From assembly GCF_000006565.2 (NCBI RefSeq), contig NC_031480.1:4623529-4687528 (forward strand): 64,000 nt of DNA, read 5' to 3'. This stretch comes from Toxoplasma gondii ME49 (taxonomy: Eukaryota > Apicomplexa > Conoidasida > Eucoccidiorida > Sarcocystidae). Position numbers and translations under genes: made by a program. Below the pieces are notes generated by a model. The model was not told the DNA's origin. It made no database searches and saw only the letters and a program-made list of their open reading frames with translations. Shown here one piece after another: positions 47,406 through 59,304 of this stretch (positions are counted from its first letter, which is position 1; each line of letters opens with the position of its first letter).

Positions 47406-50400
47406 ACGCGACTTCTTCACGAAGTACTATTTTGTTTTCTAGCACATTAGGTTGTTCTTTCTGATTTGATACAGTGCGCCATGCAAGCGGGGAAATGGCT
47501 AATTCTCTCTGGAATTCCGTGCCATCTTCCCAGAACGGCCTCCCACACAAACACCGGGGGCCCTTGAAGCGAAAAGCCCCGCGAACTCAGACCCGTTGTA
47601 TGTGTGGCCATCGGGCGTTGTTTTGCTTCTTTGCGTCGCTCGCTTAGAGTCAGAGTGAACGGCTTGCACTTGCCGTTCAGGGCCGTGGCATGTTCCCCAC
47701 TTTACCTTTCGTCGCGGCGCCCGTGGGTAGCGAGTTTCTCGGGTGCTTTTGCACTGTGTCATCTTTTGTCCGATCTCCTTTTCCTCAACAAACTCTTCTG
47801 CTGCGGGCTGCGCACGAACCCTTCGCGTGTTTGCCTTGTATCACCAGATTTAGACACAGAGCGTGTGGAACACTTCGCTGGGAAAGTTCAGAGATGGAAC
47901 TCGTCCAAAAGAAAAGACACAGAACTGGCTGGATTTCACGGAAAACACGGCGCCCGATAAATGACCACGTGGCTGCACTATCCCAGGTTTCACTCACTCC
48001 CTACCCTTCTTTCACTTCAGCCAACCTTTATTTTGTCACTGCTCTGTCTAAGACCCTCTCGCGCTGACACTCTGTACGAGTGTCTCTGAAACTGCAGTTT
48101 GACCCCGCCTATTTCGGCCCACAATTTGTTGATAGAGAGAGCATCGCCTTAAGACGAACTGTTTTTCGCTGTCCGGGATCGACCTTTCCCTTGCGCCAGT
48201 AGATGCTTTTCCAGCTTCGCTAACTTAGTTTCTAGTTTTCTCTGCTAGGTCGTGACCGACGCGTAGCTAGATAAACACCGACGTCTGGCATCTAGTGTCA
48301 CGAGGATCCTGGCGCAAAAAGTGAGCTGGTCGCGAGTGGATATTCTACACTCACAGCGCTGGACTGACTGAAACAGCTTAAAGTGCCGGATCCGAATACG
48401 CTGCGGCAATAAGGCGATTCCACGGAAAGGTGTGATCGTCTAAACGTTTGGGACTTCAAAGCGAGAACATCAGTAATCGTAGATTAATAAGGTGTGACTC
48501 AAATACTATCAAACGTGGACGAGTCTGTCCTCAGTCGTATCTGCCCGAGGAGTCTAAAAAGTGACAACGAAAGCACTAAACTACGTTGTCACGGCGGTTT
48601 TTTTCCACTTGATCTGGCGTATGCGACGAGCACCACCTCGCCTGCCACGGTGACGTGTGTCAAACAAAATGGTAGCGCCGACAATTTTGTTCTGCTTGTA
48701 AGCGTCTCACGCACGAAGTGCCACGTCTCTCTGTAGGCGCTAACTCCCCAATGCACCGTATAAACTCGCGGGACACTGGAGAAAAACTCGAACATTCCTC
48801 TTCGACGGCGTTTTACAAGCTGTTTCTGACCGGAACAGAACAAACACAGAGAATGAGCATCGCAATATCCCAACTTAAGAGTGTCCCGCACAACTATGCA
48901 TCCCTTTGCAGGTGTTGCCGCGAAGAACACATGTCGAGCTGTTCTAAATAACAACTCGAGAGAACCAGGGAATTCCGCAACAGTCAACCTTCGGCTTTTA
49001 AACACAGGAGATGTAATAAACAGCCTCGGGCTTTCGGGAGTGTCATAATTGAAAAACATTTGCTCGAAGTTGAGTAGGATACGTGCTACCGTACACCATA
49101 CGTGAGGCAATAGAAAGGCATCAGCGTCTCTGCATGTCCGCTCTTTCGCGGCGTTGTAATGATCCTATCAAGATTCTTTTCGGTATCGATGCCTTCATGG
49201 CGTGTACGTTTGGTTAGATTCTTCGAAGACATGTTTTTTTTCGGTGTTCCACAGCTGTCAACGCCCGGAATTGGAGAGAGGTTCTCTGCTGAACGGTGAC
49301 AAATATCTCGACCCCTCGGGCTGGTGCTACACTTTCAGGTTTACGAGCACTATTTGTCTCACCCGTCCTTTACGGTACGTCTAGCTTGCGATACAGGCAT
49401 AGATAGGTCGAGCAAAAAAATCTGGCGATGAAACTATACGATAAACTAGTGCTTCTGTTGGGATCGGCGAAAGATCTACAGAAAGCAACGGTCGCAAAAT
49501 GCGCGTTTCCTTCCGTTTGTAGTTCGTGGATCAGACAAGCAGGTGTCACCCTAGAATACTTCGCTCATCACAGATATCGAATTCAAGTCACCTGAATGAC
49601 ACACGTTGAGCGTCTTCAAAACCGTTCTTCTTTTGACGATGTGTCTCTGTCCCTCTCGCTTGCTGAAATTCGGTCAGAGCCACTCTGTCTGACTTCCTTC
49701 GATCGTTTCCTCGGTATTATGGACTGCCTGTATCTCGGATGACTCTGTTTCCCTCCCAGTCCTTGTTAAGGTTACCAGGCCTACGGAATGCAATGTCAGT
49801 CCGAGCAGGGGATCTTGCTGTGACGCAGTGTTCCATAGAATCCCGGCAAAAGCATACATGCTCTGGGAAAATCGGGTTTAGTGTCACGACGGTTAGGGTG
49901 CCGAGTTCTGGCTCATGAAAAACATCCTGGGCGCGCCAAAAGAGGAAAAAACGCATCAAGGAAAGAGGTGCCCTGTCCTGTCAAGCACCCACACCCACTG
50001 GCAGTCGTGAGGCATGACGTCCCCGAACCATGAAACGACCGAAAGGCTTATTCGGAAACCGCGAAGCAGAGTTGTTTTTCTCGCAACGCCCTTCCTCTTT
50101 TACCGCCACTGCAAGGGTGTGTGCGGCCTGAGAGTACAGTCACAGTTTTGAGGCGCGACACGCAGACGAAAAACGAACGGGGTATGACCGAGTCCCGCTA
50201 ACACTCCAACAGTGTGAATGTCGAATGTGACAAAACATAACCTTCCTTAACAAATACAGCAAGGAAAACTGTTTAAACAGCGACAGAACCCCTCTCCAAA
50301 TGCTCACAACACGTACGGCAGTCGAAACCCCAGACAACGTGAGGGAGAACTCTACCTTCGAGAGCGGCGAAGACGCTCGCCCGCCACTCGGCGCGTAGCA

Positions 50401-51682
50401 GACACGTGAATAATGCAAATTTCTCTTAAGCTTCCTTTGTACTGTCCGCGCTCTGGCCTGTTCCCGGCGTTCACGAGTGGAGTGAAATCCGCGAAACAGG
50501 GAAACGGAAGGCGTTGTCGTTCCCTTTCCCCTCGCAGCTCTGTCTATCCCTCTCCCGTTCTCAAGCGTATACATTTGAATGTACATTTGTCGCTCCTGCA
50601 GAGCCAGCGAAACCCCCAGAAAAAAAGGCACTGCGGTTGCCGGCTCCGGCGAGAGCTGCACTAACACCGCCGTCGAGCGTGGCTAGTCCTGAGAGACAGA
50701 GAACGCGCAGGACGACTCTCCGCCAGCAGAGAGGACAGGAAGGCGGAAACTGCGAACAGCGCCAAACTATCACGAAAGCATGGGACGCGCGGAAAAAAGA
50801 AAAGCCGTAGTCAACGTGTCCACATTAGTTATCATTTCCAAACTGAAGAGCCTTTCCCTTCCTGTGCCGCATGCACAGCTGTACAGAGCATGAAGCGAAC
50901 AACACCGCGCACTGAGCCTGACCCTTCGTTTTGCACGGGTGCTTTTGCACGACAGGACCGACTCGCGGTTGCGTAAAGCGTGACAAAACCGCGACACAAA
51001 CGACACAACCTAAATCGCCCCAAAAACGAAAAAATGGGTGCGCTGCGACGCATGTTACACAGATGGCAAACACGACGCAGAGGACCACGAACTCCCATCC
51101 ACAGAAGGTCCAGCCTGTGGAAAAGACCAAAAGAGAGCAGAGGCATCAACCCAGAAATCAAACGCCTGCGTGCGCTGTAGGGACCCACAGATGTCTTCAC
51201 TTCTCAGAAAGGAGACGAGACACTGTCCGGCAATCTTGGCAGACAGACAACCATTCGCGAAGAGCACCGCCCAGCACAGAGAGGCGGAAGCACCTTCCAA
51301 CTTTGTCATCACATCTGCGCTGCTCCCTCGAGAGTCAATTCAGAAACAGTTGCACACGTGCTCTACGTCTGGGAATAAGAATTCTGGCGAGGAAAGCTGG
51401 GGGAAATATTCGACACTACACAGGTCGATACTTCAGACAACGAAGTGCGAAGACCGTGAACATGTGAAAGATTGGATCCCTCGCCCTAGGAGAAGCGAAG
51501 CGGGGGGGGGGGGGACAGCGTGCGCCAGACCTTCGCGGGCGCAAGCTTGCCCTACAAGGAGACAGAAAAGACGAGAGCGAGGATCTGAGCAAATGCGTTC
51601 TGAAGACGTCAGCGAGAGAGGAAACCGGAAAAAGAACAGGGGTCCTATCCTCGACTTGCAAGGAAACCGCCTGGCGAAAAAC
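47406..51682. other. Convergent intergenic region, PSMA5 to PH-domain gene
   Basis: The two flanking genes point toward each other, so this interval should carry both 3' UTRs. Open frames such as 51038-51715 (plus) and 50140-50667 (minus) lack domains. A 13-G tract lies at 51502-51514, shortly downstream of the PH gene stop codon. No separate gene is supported. Confidence 0.5.
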
Positions 51683-52451
51683 TCATGGCGCCAGACAATT
51701 TTGCTTCGCTGCTAGACGCCCGCGATCTTGCACTTCCTGCCAGTCGATGCCGAGGAAACACATTCGAATTTGTTCGCCCTGAAAAAACCAGCAAGACAAG
51801 AGTTCTACGCATGCCCGACAGAGTTTCCTTTCCGGCCCTCTGCACCGTCACGAGGTCCTAATCTCCCCCCGACGGAAGAACAGGCACGAGCCGCTACCCC
51901 GTCGTTGCGTCTTTCCTTCTCTTCCAGAAACCAGCGGAAGTATCAAAAAACGCATGCTTCAGGAACTGTCGCCATGTCCCCTCCTCCCCAACTGCCAGAT
52001 GGACATGCACCTCGTTCGACGGACACACAGAGCGGCTCTCCCCTGTATCTCCGCACCAGCTGCGGTCTTTGCCGTTCTGCGTTCTGTGAAGGGCAGAGCA
52101 CTTACCAGATTCCCCGCCGCGAGGAAGAGAACCGCCCACTCGCCTCTGTCCTTCTTCTCGATGCTTGTGTCGATTTGCACCGCATACCAGTCTCCGAATC
52201 TCACGCAGAATCGCGTCGTGTACTTTGGATGGAGGTCGATGGTGAATGGATAGAGAAGCAGAGAAATAGAGCCCAGACAGGCATTCAGGCCCCCAGTCCG
52301 GAAAGACCTCTCATCGCGGAACCAAAACCAATGGCCGTGGTGCATGACGAAGAAACGCGCGCTCCACCGAGGTCGATTCAACCAGCTATTCTTGTCTGTC
52401 GGTGCCGTGTGCACGTGCCCTGAAAAACAAAAACAAGTAACCTGAGTGATA

Positions 52452-52492
<41 letters not shown>

Positions 52493-54893
52493 CTTCGCAC
52501 ATGCATGTGAAGGTAGCCCATTGCCGCAGGTGGACCTTTGGTGGGTTTCTCTACGTCCTTTCGCGGACTTTATTAGACGAAGCCGGAGAGGCTCTTTCCA
52601 ACGACGCGCGCGTCGATCTCGCCACCGCGCAAAATCCTAGAGGCACCGTGAATCTGGACGAGTGGACGCACCCAGCTCGGAAGGCAGAGAGAAGAGAGAA
52701 CTCACCTGAGAACCCAGGGAGTCGATCCACCTCGAGAAGGCCTTTGACGTCGTCAAGATAGACCGACTTGTATCGAAGGACGAGGCGGAGATCGGAGGCA
52801 TCAAGGCTGGTGACTCTGAACTGTTTCATGATTAATCGATGGATTGTTCGCTTAGAAAACTTTTCGACTTTTCGACCCGCTCCCTTTGAGGGTCGCAGTT
52901 TTCTGGTTGCTCCTGTGGGTTTCTCGTTTCGAGGGCCCTCCTGAGTGGCCATTGCCTTCTCCGCGACCTTTGCCTTTGGACACTTGTCCCCTTTCTCTGC
53001 GCCTCCCCGTCCCGATTCTGCCTTCACCTCCACCTTCGGTACGCGTCTCTGCTTCTCGCCTTTCGCCTCCACCGTTGTGCGCGTCTCCTCAGTCGCAGAA
53101 GGACCTGCTTCTTCGGCGAGCTGCGCGACACTGACCACCCGGCTGCCTTCGCCGTCCTCGTCCTCAAGCACATCCGGGAACACTCCGACCTTCGAGAGGT
53201 CGAAGGTGCCTTCGGGCTCGAGACCGACTGCCACCGCGGCTTTCGCGCTTTGCCTGGCCCAGTCGCCAAGACTCTCTTCGACCTCGACGTTCCGGAGAAC
53301 CGGCGTCTCCTCGCGGTCGCATCTTTCGACGTTCGAGTCGGTCTGTGCATGAGGCGGCGGTTCCAGAAAACTCGTCTGGCGAGAGCTGGAGACCGAAAAG
53401 TCTCTCCCGTCCTCCTCGATCTCCACTTCCTCGCTGGGGCGCAAATTCGTCGCCTCGACGTTCGCGCCTCGCGTCTCCGGCGCACGCGCCGCCGCGGCCT
53501 CGCGCCCCGCGCAAATGCGCCCCTCTGGCCCCGCCTGGGGCGGCAAGCTCGCGAACCGGTCCCCCGCCTTCCGAGTTCGCGTCTTGTAGAACCCCCGGAG
53601 AATCAGGTGCGCGGACGGCCGCTTCCGCCACCTGGTGAAGCCTCTGCCGAGTGTGTTCGAGTACGCACCATCCGTGCGGCTCTTCTCACTCACTTTGCTC
53701 GCCGTCTCCGCGGAGGTCACCTCGCTCATCGCTTTCGCCTCGTCGCCGGTCGCCCCACCTTCAGGCGCCTCAAAGACTCCGTGCTCGTCCTCTTTCCGGA
53801 GGCGCCGACTAAACAGCTTCTTGATCGACAGGGTCAACGGCAAACTCTGGGTCATGGAGTACCACCCGGAGCCTCCCCGGCGGCTCTGGAGCCCGTCCTG
53901 GGTCGATTGGCCCGATGAGGCCCCCGCGACTCGCTCACCCGCCGAGTCGCTCGCGAGCTTGGCCAGCGAGCTGCGGCTGCGCTGCGTGCGGTCGCGCGGA
54001 GCCCCGGAGCTAGCCGGGGGATCTATTGGGCTCTTGCGGGCCTTCGCGAACGCCGGAGGGAGGCGCGGAGTCGTCGCCGGCGCCGAGGACGTCCCCCCTC
54101 GGGCTCCACGGGGAGTGTCATCGCCAGAGGTGTCTCCTGCAAAGCGGCGCGCCTCGTGTCTCCGGGGAACCGCGTTCGACTCAGACGCAGGATACAAGTC
54201 GCTGACTTGACTGTTTGCAGCAGATCGCAGGCCCGAGTGACCTACTACTCCGCCGCCGCCGAAAGAGAGCACTGGGACCGAAGGAGAGACTGGACTCGGC
54301 TCCAACACCCCGAGCACGAGGTGAGTCTCGACGGTCGTCGGCGTGGAGACCACCGAGGTGGAGGCCGAAGAACGGTCCAGTCGGTCTGAAGCGTGTGATC
54401 TATTCTCCTTTTCGTAACGGCAGTCCTCGTAGCGGCGCACAGCCGCCAGCGCAAAGTTCTCCGCGAGGTGTGACCGCGAGGTACGGCGCCAGGTCTGTTG
54501 CCCAGTCTCGCCTTCCTCCAGCGTACGCGCCGGTCGGGCGCTGGGCATCGCGGCGAATGCCGAGGACGGGGTGGGGACTGGCTCGATGGCGGCCCCGAAG
54601 GACGCGCGGACTTCGGCGGCGCCGGGAGGCAACGAGGTCTCCATGCTTGAAAAGAAATTCCGAGGAGAGAAGACGAATCCAGGAAAACCAGAAAAAGCGT
54701 ACGCCACGCACTTCGTCAGAAGTCGCCTGCGCAGACAACGGCGACCTCGGAACGCGTCAACCGCAGCCACCCCGAGACCGGCGGGCGGGAAGGGGGAGGG
54801 ATCTCCAGCTGAGGTTTTTTTTTCTGCTTTGGGAAGACTGCGAAAAACCATGAGAGAAGCGAGGTGCTGTTTGACGCCCGTGGCCTTGCGCAT
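51683..54893 (-). CDS. PH-like domain protein with long disordered N-terminus
   Basis: Three exons on the minus strand, joined by phase: 54893-52706 (leftover G), 52419-52106 (starts after TTTTTCAG, ends CTG|GTAAGT) and 51778-51683 (starts after TTTTTTCAG, ends TGA), for 865 aa. The first ~600 residues are Ser/Arg/Glu/Ala-rich and look disordered. Then comes a basic helix RTIHRLIMKQF and a C-terminal fold that reads like a pleckstrin-homology domain: VKGLLEVDRLPGF (strand 1), RWSARFFVMHHGHWFWFRDE (strands 2-3), LGSISLLLYPFTIDL, RFCVRFGDWYAVQI, and a closing helix with the usual Trp, RGEWAVLFLAAGNL. PH domains bind phosphoinositides or proteins at membranes; the ligand here is unknown. An in-frame TGA lies just upstream of the first ATG; the later ATG at 54644 (METSLPPG) is an alternative start. 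Confidence 0.75.
52454..52491. repeat. (TA)19 microsatellite in intron 1 of the PH gene
   Basis: A 38-bp TA run in the intron between 52706 and 52419, ending about 35 bp upstream (in transcript sense) of the exon 2 acceptor. Confidence 0.95.
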
Positions 54894-57800
54894 TCCTACG
54901 CGCACATAGCCGCATGCAGTTCATATATCGCTGCACCGCTTTGAGAGTGCCCTTTGCACTGGCGCCAAGAGAGGCGCTCGCCTGGCCGTCCAGCAGGGCT
55001 GACGCACTCAAGACAATCTCGCGGAACAGACTCGACAACAGTGGAGACCTTGCGTCTGGTTCAGACACAGAAAGGCTTTGTTTCTGCGGAGTGTGTAGCT
55101 ACGTGAGGACCATGGCGCTGCTGGGGGTTTCCCCTGTTGCGGGGCTAGCCTCAGGGAACTCCGAAACGCAGTGACGGTGAGAAGCGCGAGAAAGCTTGGA
55201 AACTGAGAAGAAGGGAAGGTGTGCGGTTCAGCGAACGAGAGAGGCGTTCCGTTGCCGGCTCTCCGTTTTTTCTGGTTGCATGCATCCGCTTACGCAACTT
55301 TCAGCGCTCTGTTGAGAGTTCCAGACAGGACGGTGCAGGTCGGGAGACAACGTCCTCTGCCATATATTTTGCCCGCGAAGAGACCGGCTGCTTGTTTGCA
55401 CTCGACTGTACTCTTTGCCTGCGAGATGCCAAGAAGACGGCGGCTGCTGGGTCGACGCTTCGTTCCATGTGCGCGAGGCGCTTCCCCGCAACAGTTTCGC
55501 GACCTTTTCCCCAGAGCCGAGCCTGAAGTTGCCTTCGAAACCTAACGGACTCGTAGACGTGCGAACCTTCCCTTGCAAACGCCCAGAGGCACGAGATTCG
55601 CCTTGCCCGCCTGCCGATAAAAGTCTTTGGCGGCGACCCGGCGACTGAGAAACGTTCGCGGCCACACGATCAACTGCTCGACGTCGGCGCACCCATTTTG
55701 CAAGGAAGGAGGCCCGGGCGCTGCCGACAGTCTTGTTGACGTGAAGCAAGACCTGCACAAGGAGAAACGAAAATCATATTCCCGTCTTAAACTCAGTGGT
55801 TCTTTCACCAACCCGAGGGGAGTATGCGCCAAATTTGATTTGTGGACTGCGTTTCGCAGGACGTACGCCGGAACCGCGTGGAGGTCGAGCGGGGTTTCAA
55901 GCGTGTCTCCAGAAAAAACAAAGCAAATGGAAGAAAAGAATTTGGAAACGCCGCGGTCGCCCTCCCAAGCTGGGTCCCGCGTCCGCGGTCCGTGCCTTTC
56001 CACGGGACCGTGCCAAGACTATTTCGGGAAGGAGGAAAAGCCTGGGAAAGCCTCGAGCACATGGTTTTCGCACCCCTCCACAGGCGACGCTGGAGTCGAG
56101 AAAGAAAAGAAAAAAGCGGGTGAAATGTCTTTGCAAAGTTCCAGATGCATGCGGTCGCAAGAAGCAGGCCTTCTAGGGCGGCGCCGCTACGTCCTGGAGA
56201 GGAGCCTCTGTTACCGCCCCTCTTCGGTTACGGGCAGAAAACGACGGTCGACGGCAAACGCAGCCGGACACGATGGAGAAGCCTACACTTTCAAGATTGA
56301 GGACCAGCAAAAAACAACGCCCCGTCTGAGTGAAGAAAAGGAAAACGAACGCTGAGAGGAAAATCTTGCAGACCCAAAACTCGGAGACAGAAGCGGGGAG
56401 CGCGGCGCCGCCGGACGTGGACGGAACCCGTGGCACCCACTACCTCGCCTGCATGCGGAACGGGAAAAACCCAAACTCTCCAATTGCCCCCGCGATTTTC
56501 GAATTGCAACTTTTCGCAGTGTGTGGTGAAGCTGGTTCTCTTGTCTCCGAGAGGAGACGACGGGTATCCTGACCCGCGTGGGTTGCGAAACCCAGAGGGA
56601 ACCCCCACAGGCAAGAACCACGGAGTCAGGGGGTCTGGGAAGCGCGCTACCACAGCCCCCGAGTTTTGCAGGATTCTCGGCTGTCTGCCTTTTTTTCTGA
56701 AGTGACCCTTCTTGCTCTTGAATACCCCAAGCGGCCTCGATGGTATACACGGGTCTCGAGCAGGCCGCCTTCCCCAGCCTTATACCGTGTCTCCCCTGAG
56801 AGTCTCGCCGTTTCACACGTGGTTTCCCAGCGTCTTTCTGCCAAAGAAGCTGTGAAGGCAAACACGCGCGTATGCCCATGCATCAGAAGCCCACTTTTGG
56901 TAGCCAATCGATTCCTTTCCAGAATGAACTCGGTTTGCGGTCCACTTTATACACACTTGCCGACCACTGGTAAGAGACCTGCAAATGACGCAGTTTCCCC
57001 TGAGCAATCTGGTGCGATTTCCACTTTCTTCCTCAAGCAACCTGCCCATCTATTACGCCTAGAACGTAGCCGGTGTGGAATATCCTCACTGTTCAAGGAC
57101 ACTAAAATCCAGCACGTTAACCGGCTCAACCAGTCCACTCACCGTCGCACACACAAAAGTGCACGCAGTAGTAGACGATCCATTCGACACGTTAGTCGCC
57201 TCCTTGCCACAGCTAGGGGACTCAAGTAGACAGCAGACATACGGGTGGAGAGGCAAATGACCTCTCATTGCCGGTTTCACGTTTTGCTGCTGAAACAACG
57301 TTGACAACCTCCCTTGGACAGTGTGTCTCCGCAGTACAATGCGAAGGCAACAGAAGGACGGCAGATCGCGACTTTTGATTGACGAAATACAGGTGCAAAT
57401 CACCGAGGTTGATGAACAGGGTGAAGGCGCTTGCCTGCAAGGCCAAGAAGAACTCGCTCAATCCAGTTACCCACAGACGGACCGGCGGGATCTGGGAAGC
57501 GAGAGCTCGTTCTGCCTTGATTTTTGATTGGTCTGCGGAGTTCTCTCTCGAACGAACAGGGCGCCTGATGCACGCTGGAGTATATTTTTACGAAGACATA
57601 CAACCCGTCAAAGCAGGACTTTGCGTTTCGGGCATAACTTTCACACTTGGTAACTGAAAAGAGAACTTTTCTAAAACCCGACAGCAGGCACCGAGGAAGA
57701 ACGCGAAGACCGGAGGACACTACAGAGGGCGAGAAAACCATCCCAAAGTGGCAAGTGACTTTCTATGAAGTGATAAGCGACCTGCTACTGAGACGCCTGG

Positions 57801-59304
57801 AGACGGTCCTGGTGTTTTCTGTCTACACAAAAGCGAACGGACATGTGTAGGCCGAAATGCTTCATTTCGCCGATCCTCGTCACTGAACAGAGAGCTAGGC
57901 GGAAACACGGAGAGATGCGGCAGGTCGTCTCGGGAAAGAAATGAAAGAACGATAGTACAACACTGCCATCGGGGTTATCACAGGGTCTCACACTGAAGCC
58001 TGTCGAGATGCAGAGGGCTAGCTGAAGTTGCACGGAGAAAAACCGTGACGCAGAGCTGTGTTTGAATTTCCATCATCTGTCGATAAAGCGACATCATGAT
58101 AGAGGCACTCGGTATAAATGTGTCCACCATATACTTGAGGACTTCAAACTGGTTTAAAGCTTTACGAATACCATATTAGGTTGTCTCCGTAACTTCGCAT
58201 GGGGCGACTACACGGGTCGGACTCTTGTTGAACTATGGTGTGCCTAACGGTGGACTGCCACCAAAAGAATACCGAAACTGAAGTTTTTTAGGGCAGCAAA
58301 TTATGGTTAGGTTGTGGAACAAGAAGACCCTCAGCTGTACTTCAAAACTACATTTTTTTCTCTTTTTGAGATCTAGTAGCCCATTTTCTCGGGCCGCTCG
58401 CTGTCTTCCGCTGGAGGGGAAACAGTCCCCCAAAATGACAGTGCATGAGTCGGTGGTTTCGCAGTGACAGAAACCTGTCAGGTACACAGACACTCTCTGC
58501 TTCACTGCGGCTATTCGTAGCCCCGATAAAAATATCCAGATTCTCTATTTTGTGAGTTTAGCGATCACTCCGAGCGAAACTTTTCTGTCCATCTGCGTGT
58601 CTCTGGAAACTAGAGTGGAACCGCAGCTGGTCTTGTTTCCATGCGCTCTAACTTCGGCAACGAGGGCGGTTTCAGCGCGGCGGACGCGAAAAGGCGTGCT
58701 GGAAGATTTTTTCGCAGAAACGTGTCTGGCATCTCACAAGCTGGAGAAGACCGGCAGACGAGCAGCGAGGAAGTTACACCACCCAGCAGAAAAGCGAAAA
58801 AGGAAAACACAACAAATAACCGTACCCAGAAAAACCGAAGCTGCAGCCCAACTGAGCACAGGCACAATCGATGAAAATATAGACTAACGAAATAGGTTCC
58901 ACGTAGGCGAAACGGAAACGAATACAGCAAGGAAGTCACCATCGTGAACTTGTGGGGAATCCGACAAAAGGGAGACACGGGTCTTTTGAACGCAAACTGC
59001 GACGGCTTTATCCGAGCGAAAGAAGCCCAGAAAAACCAGAGCGGGATTGCAGAGGCGTAGAGTATACTATGAGCTGGACTGCTGGCTTAGCTCTTGAAAA
59101 TTTGTGCTCACCGGATCCAAGTCTTACCGCGTCAGCGTGAGTTTGAGACCAGCACTCAGTATACCTATGAGTCGATACACCGCCCACGAACCGGGGACTG
59201 ATCTACAGGACGACACCCGAACGCGTACGGCACCGGGTGTTCCTCTTCTCTCCCCTTTTGATATACATTTGTCCAAAAGTCTTCTCACTGAAGAACGCGT
59301 TCCC
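54894..59304. other. Intergenic, CBP80 3' end to PH gene 5' end
   Basis: Both flanking genes are on the minus strand, so this interval holds the CBP80 3' UTR and the PH gene promoter and 5' UTR. A GCATGCA element, a motif enriched in coccidian promoters, occurs at 54912-54918 close to the start codon and again near 55278. Frames such as 55627-56355 (plus) and 56283-56879 (minus) overlap each other and carry no domain. No RNA gene recognised. Confidence 0.45.

Noticed and set aside
51038..51715. 226-codon plus-strand frame
   Set aside because: Contains homopolymer-coded GGGG, has no domain, and overlaps exon 3 and the expected 3' UTR of the minus-strand PH gene.
51728..52423. 232-codon plus-strand frame
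   Set aside because: It is the antisense shadow of exon 2 of the PH-domain gene, whose minus-strand splice sites and phases fit precisely.
55627..56355. 243-codon plus-strand frame upstream of the PH gene
   Set aside because: Overlapped on the other strand by an equally long frame (56283-56879 minus), and lies where a promoter and 5' UTR are expected.
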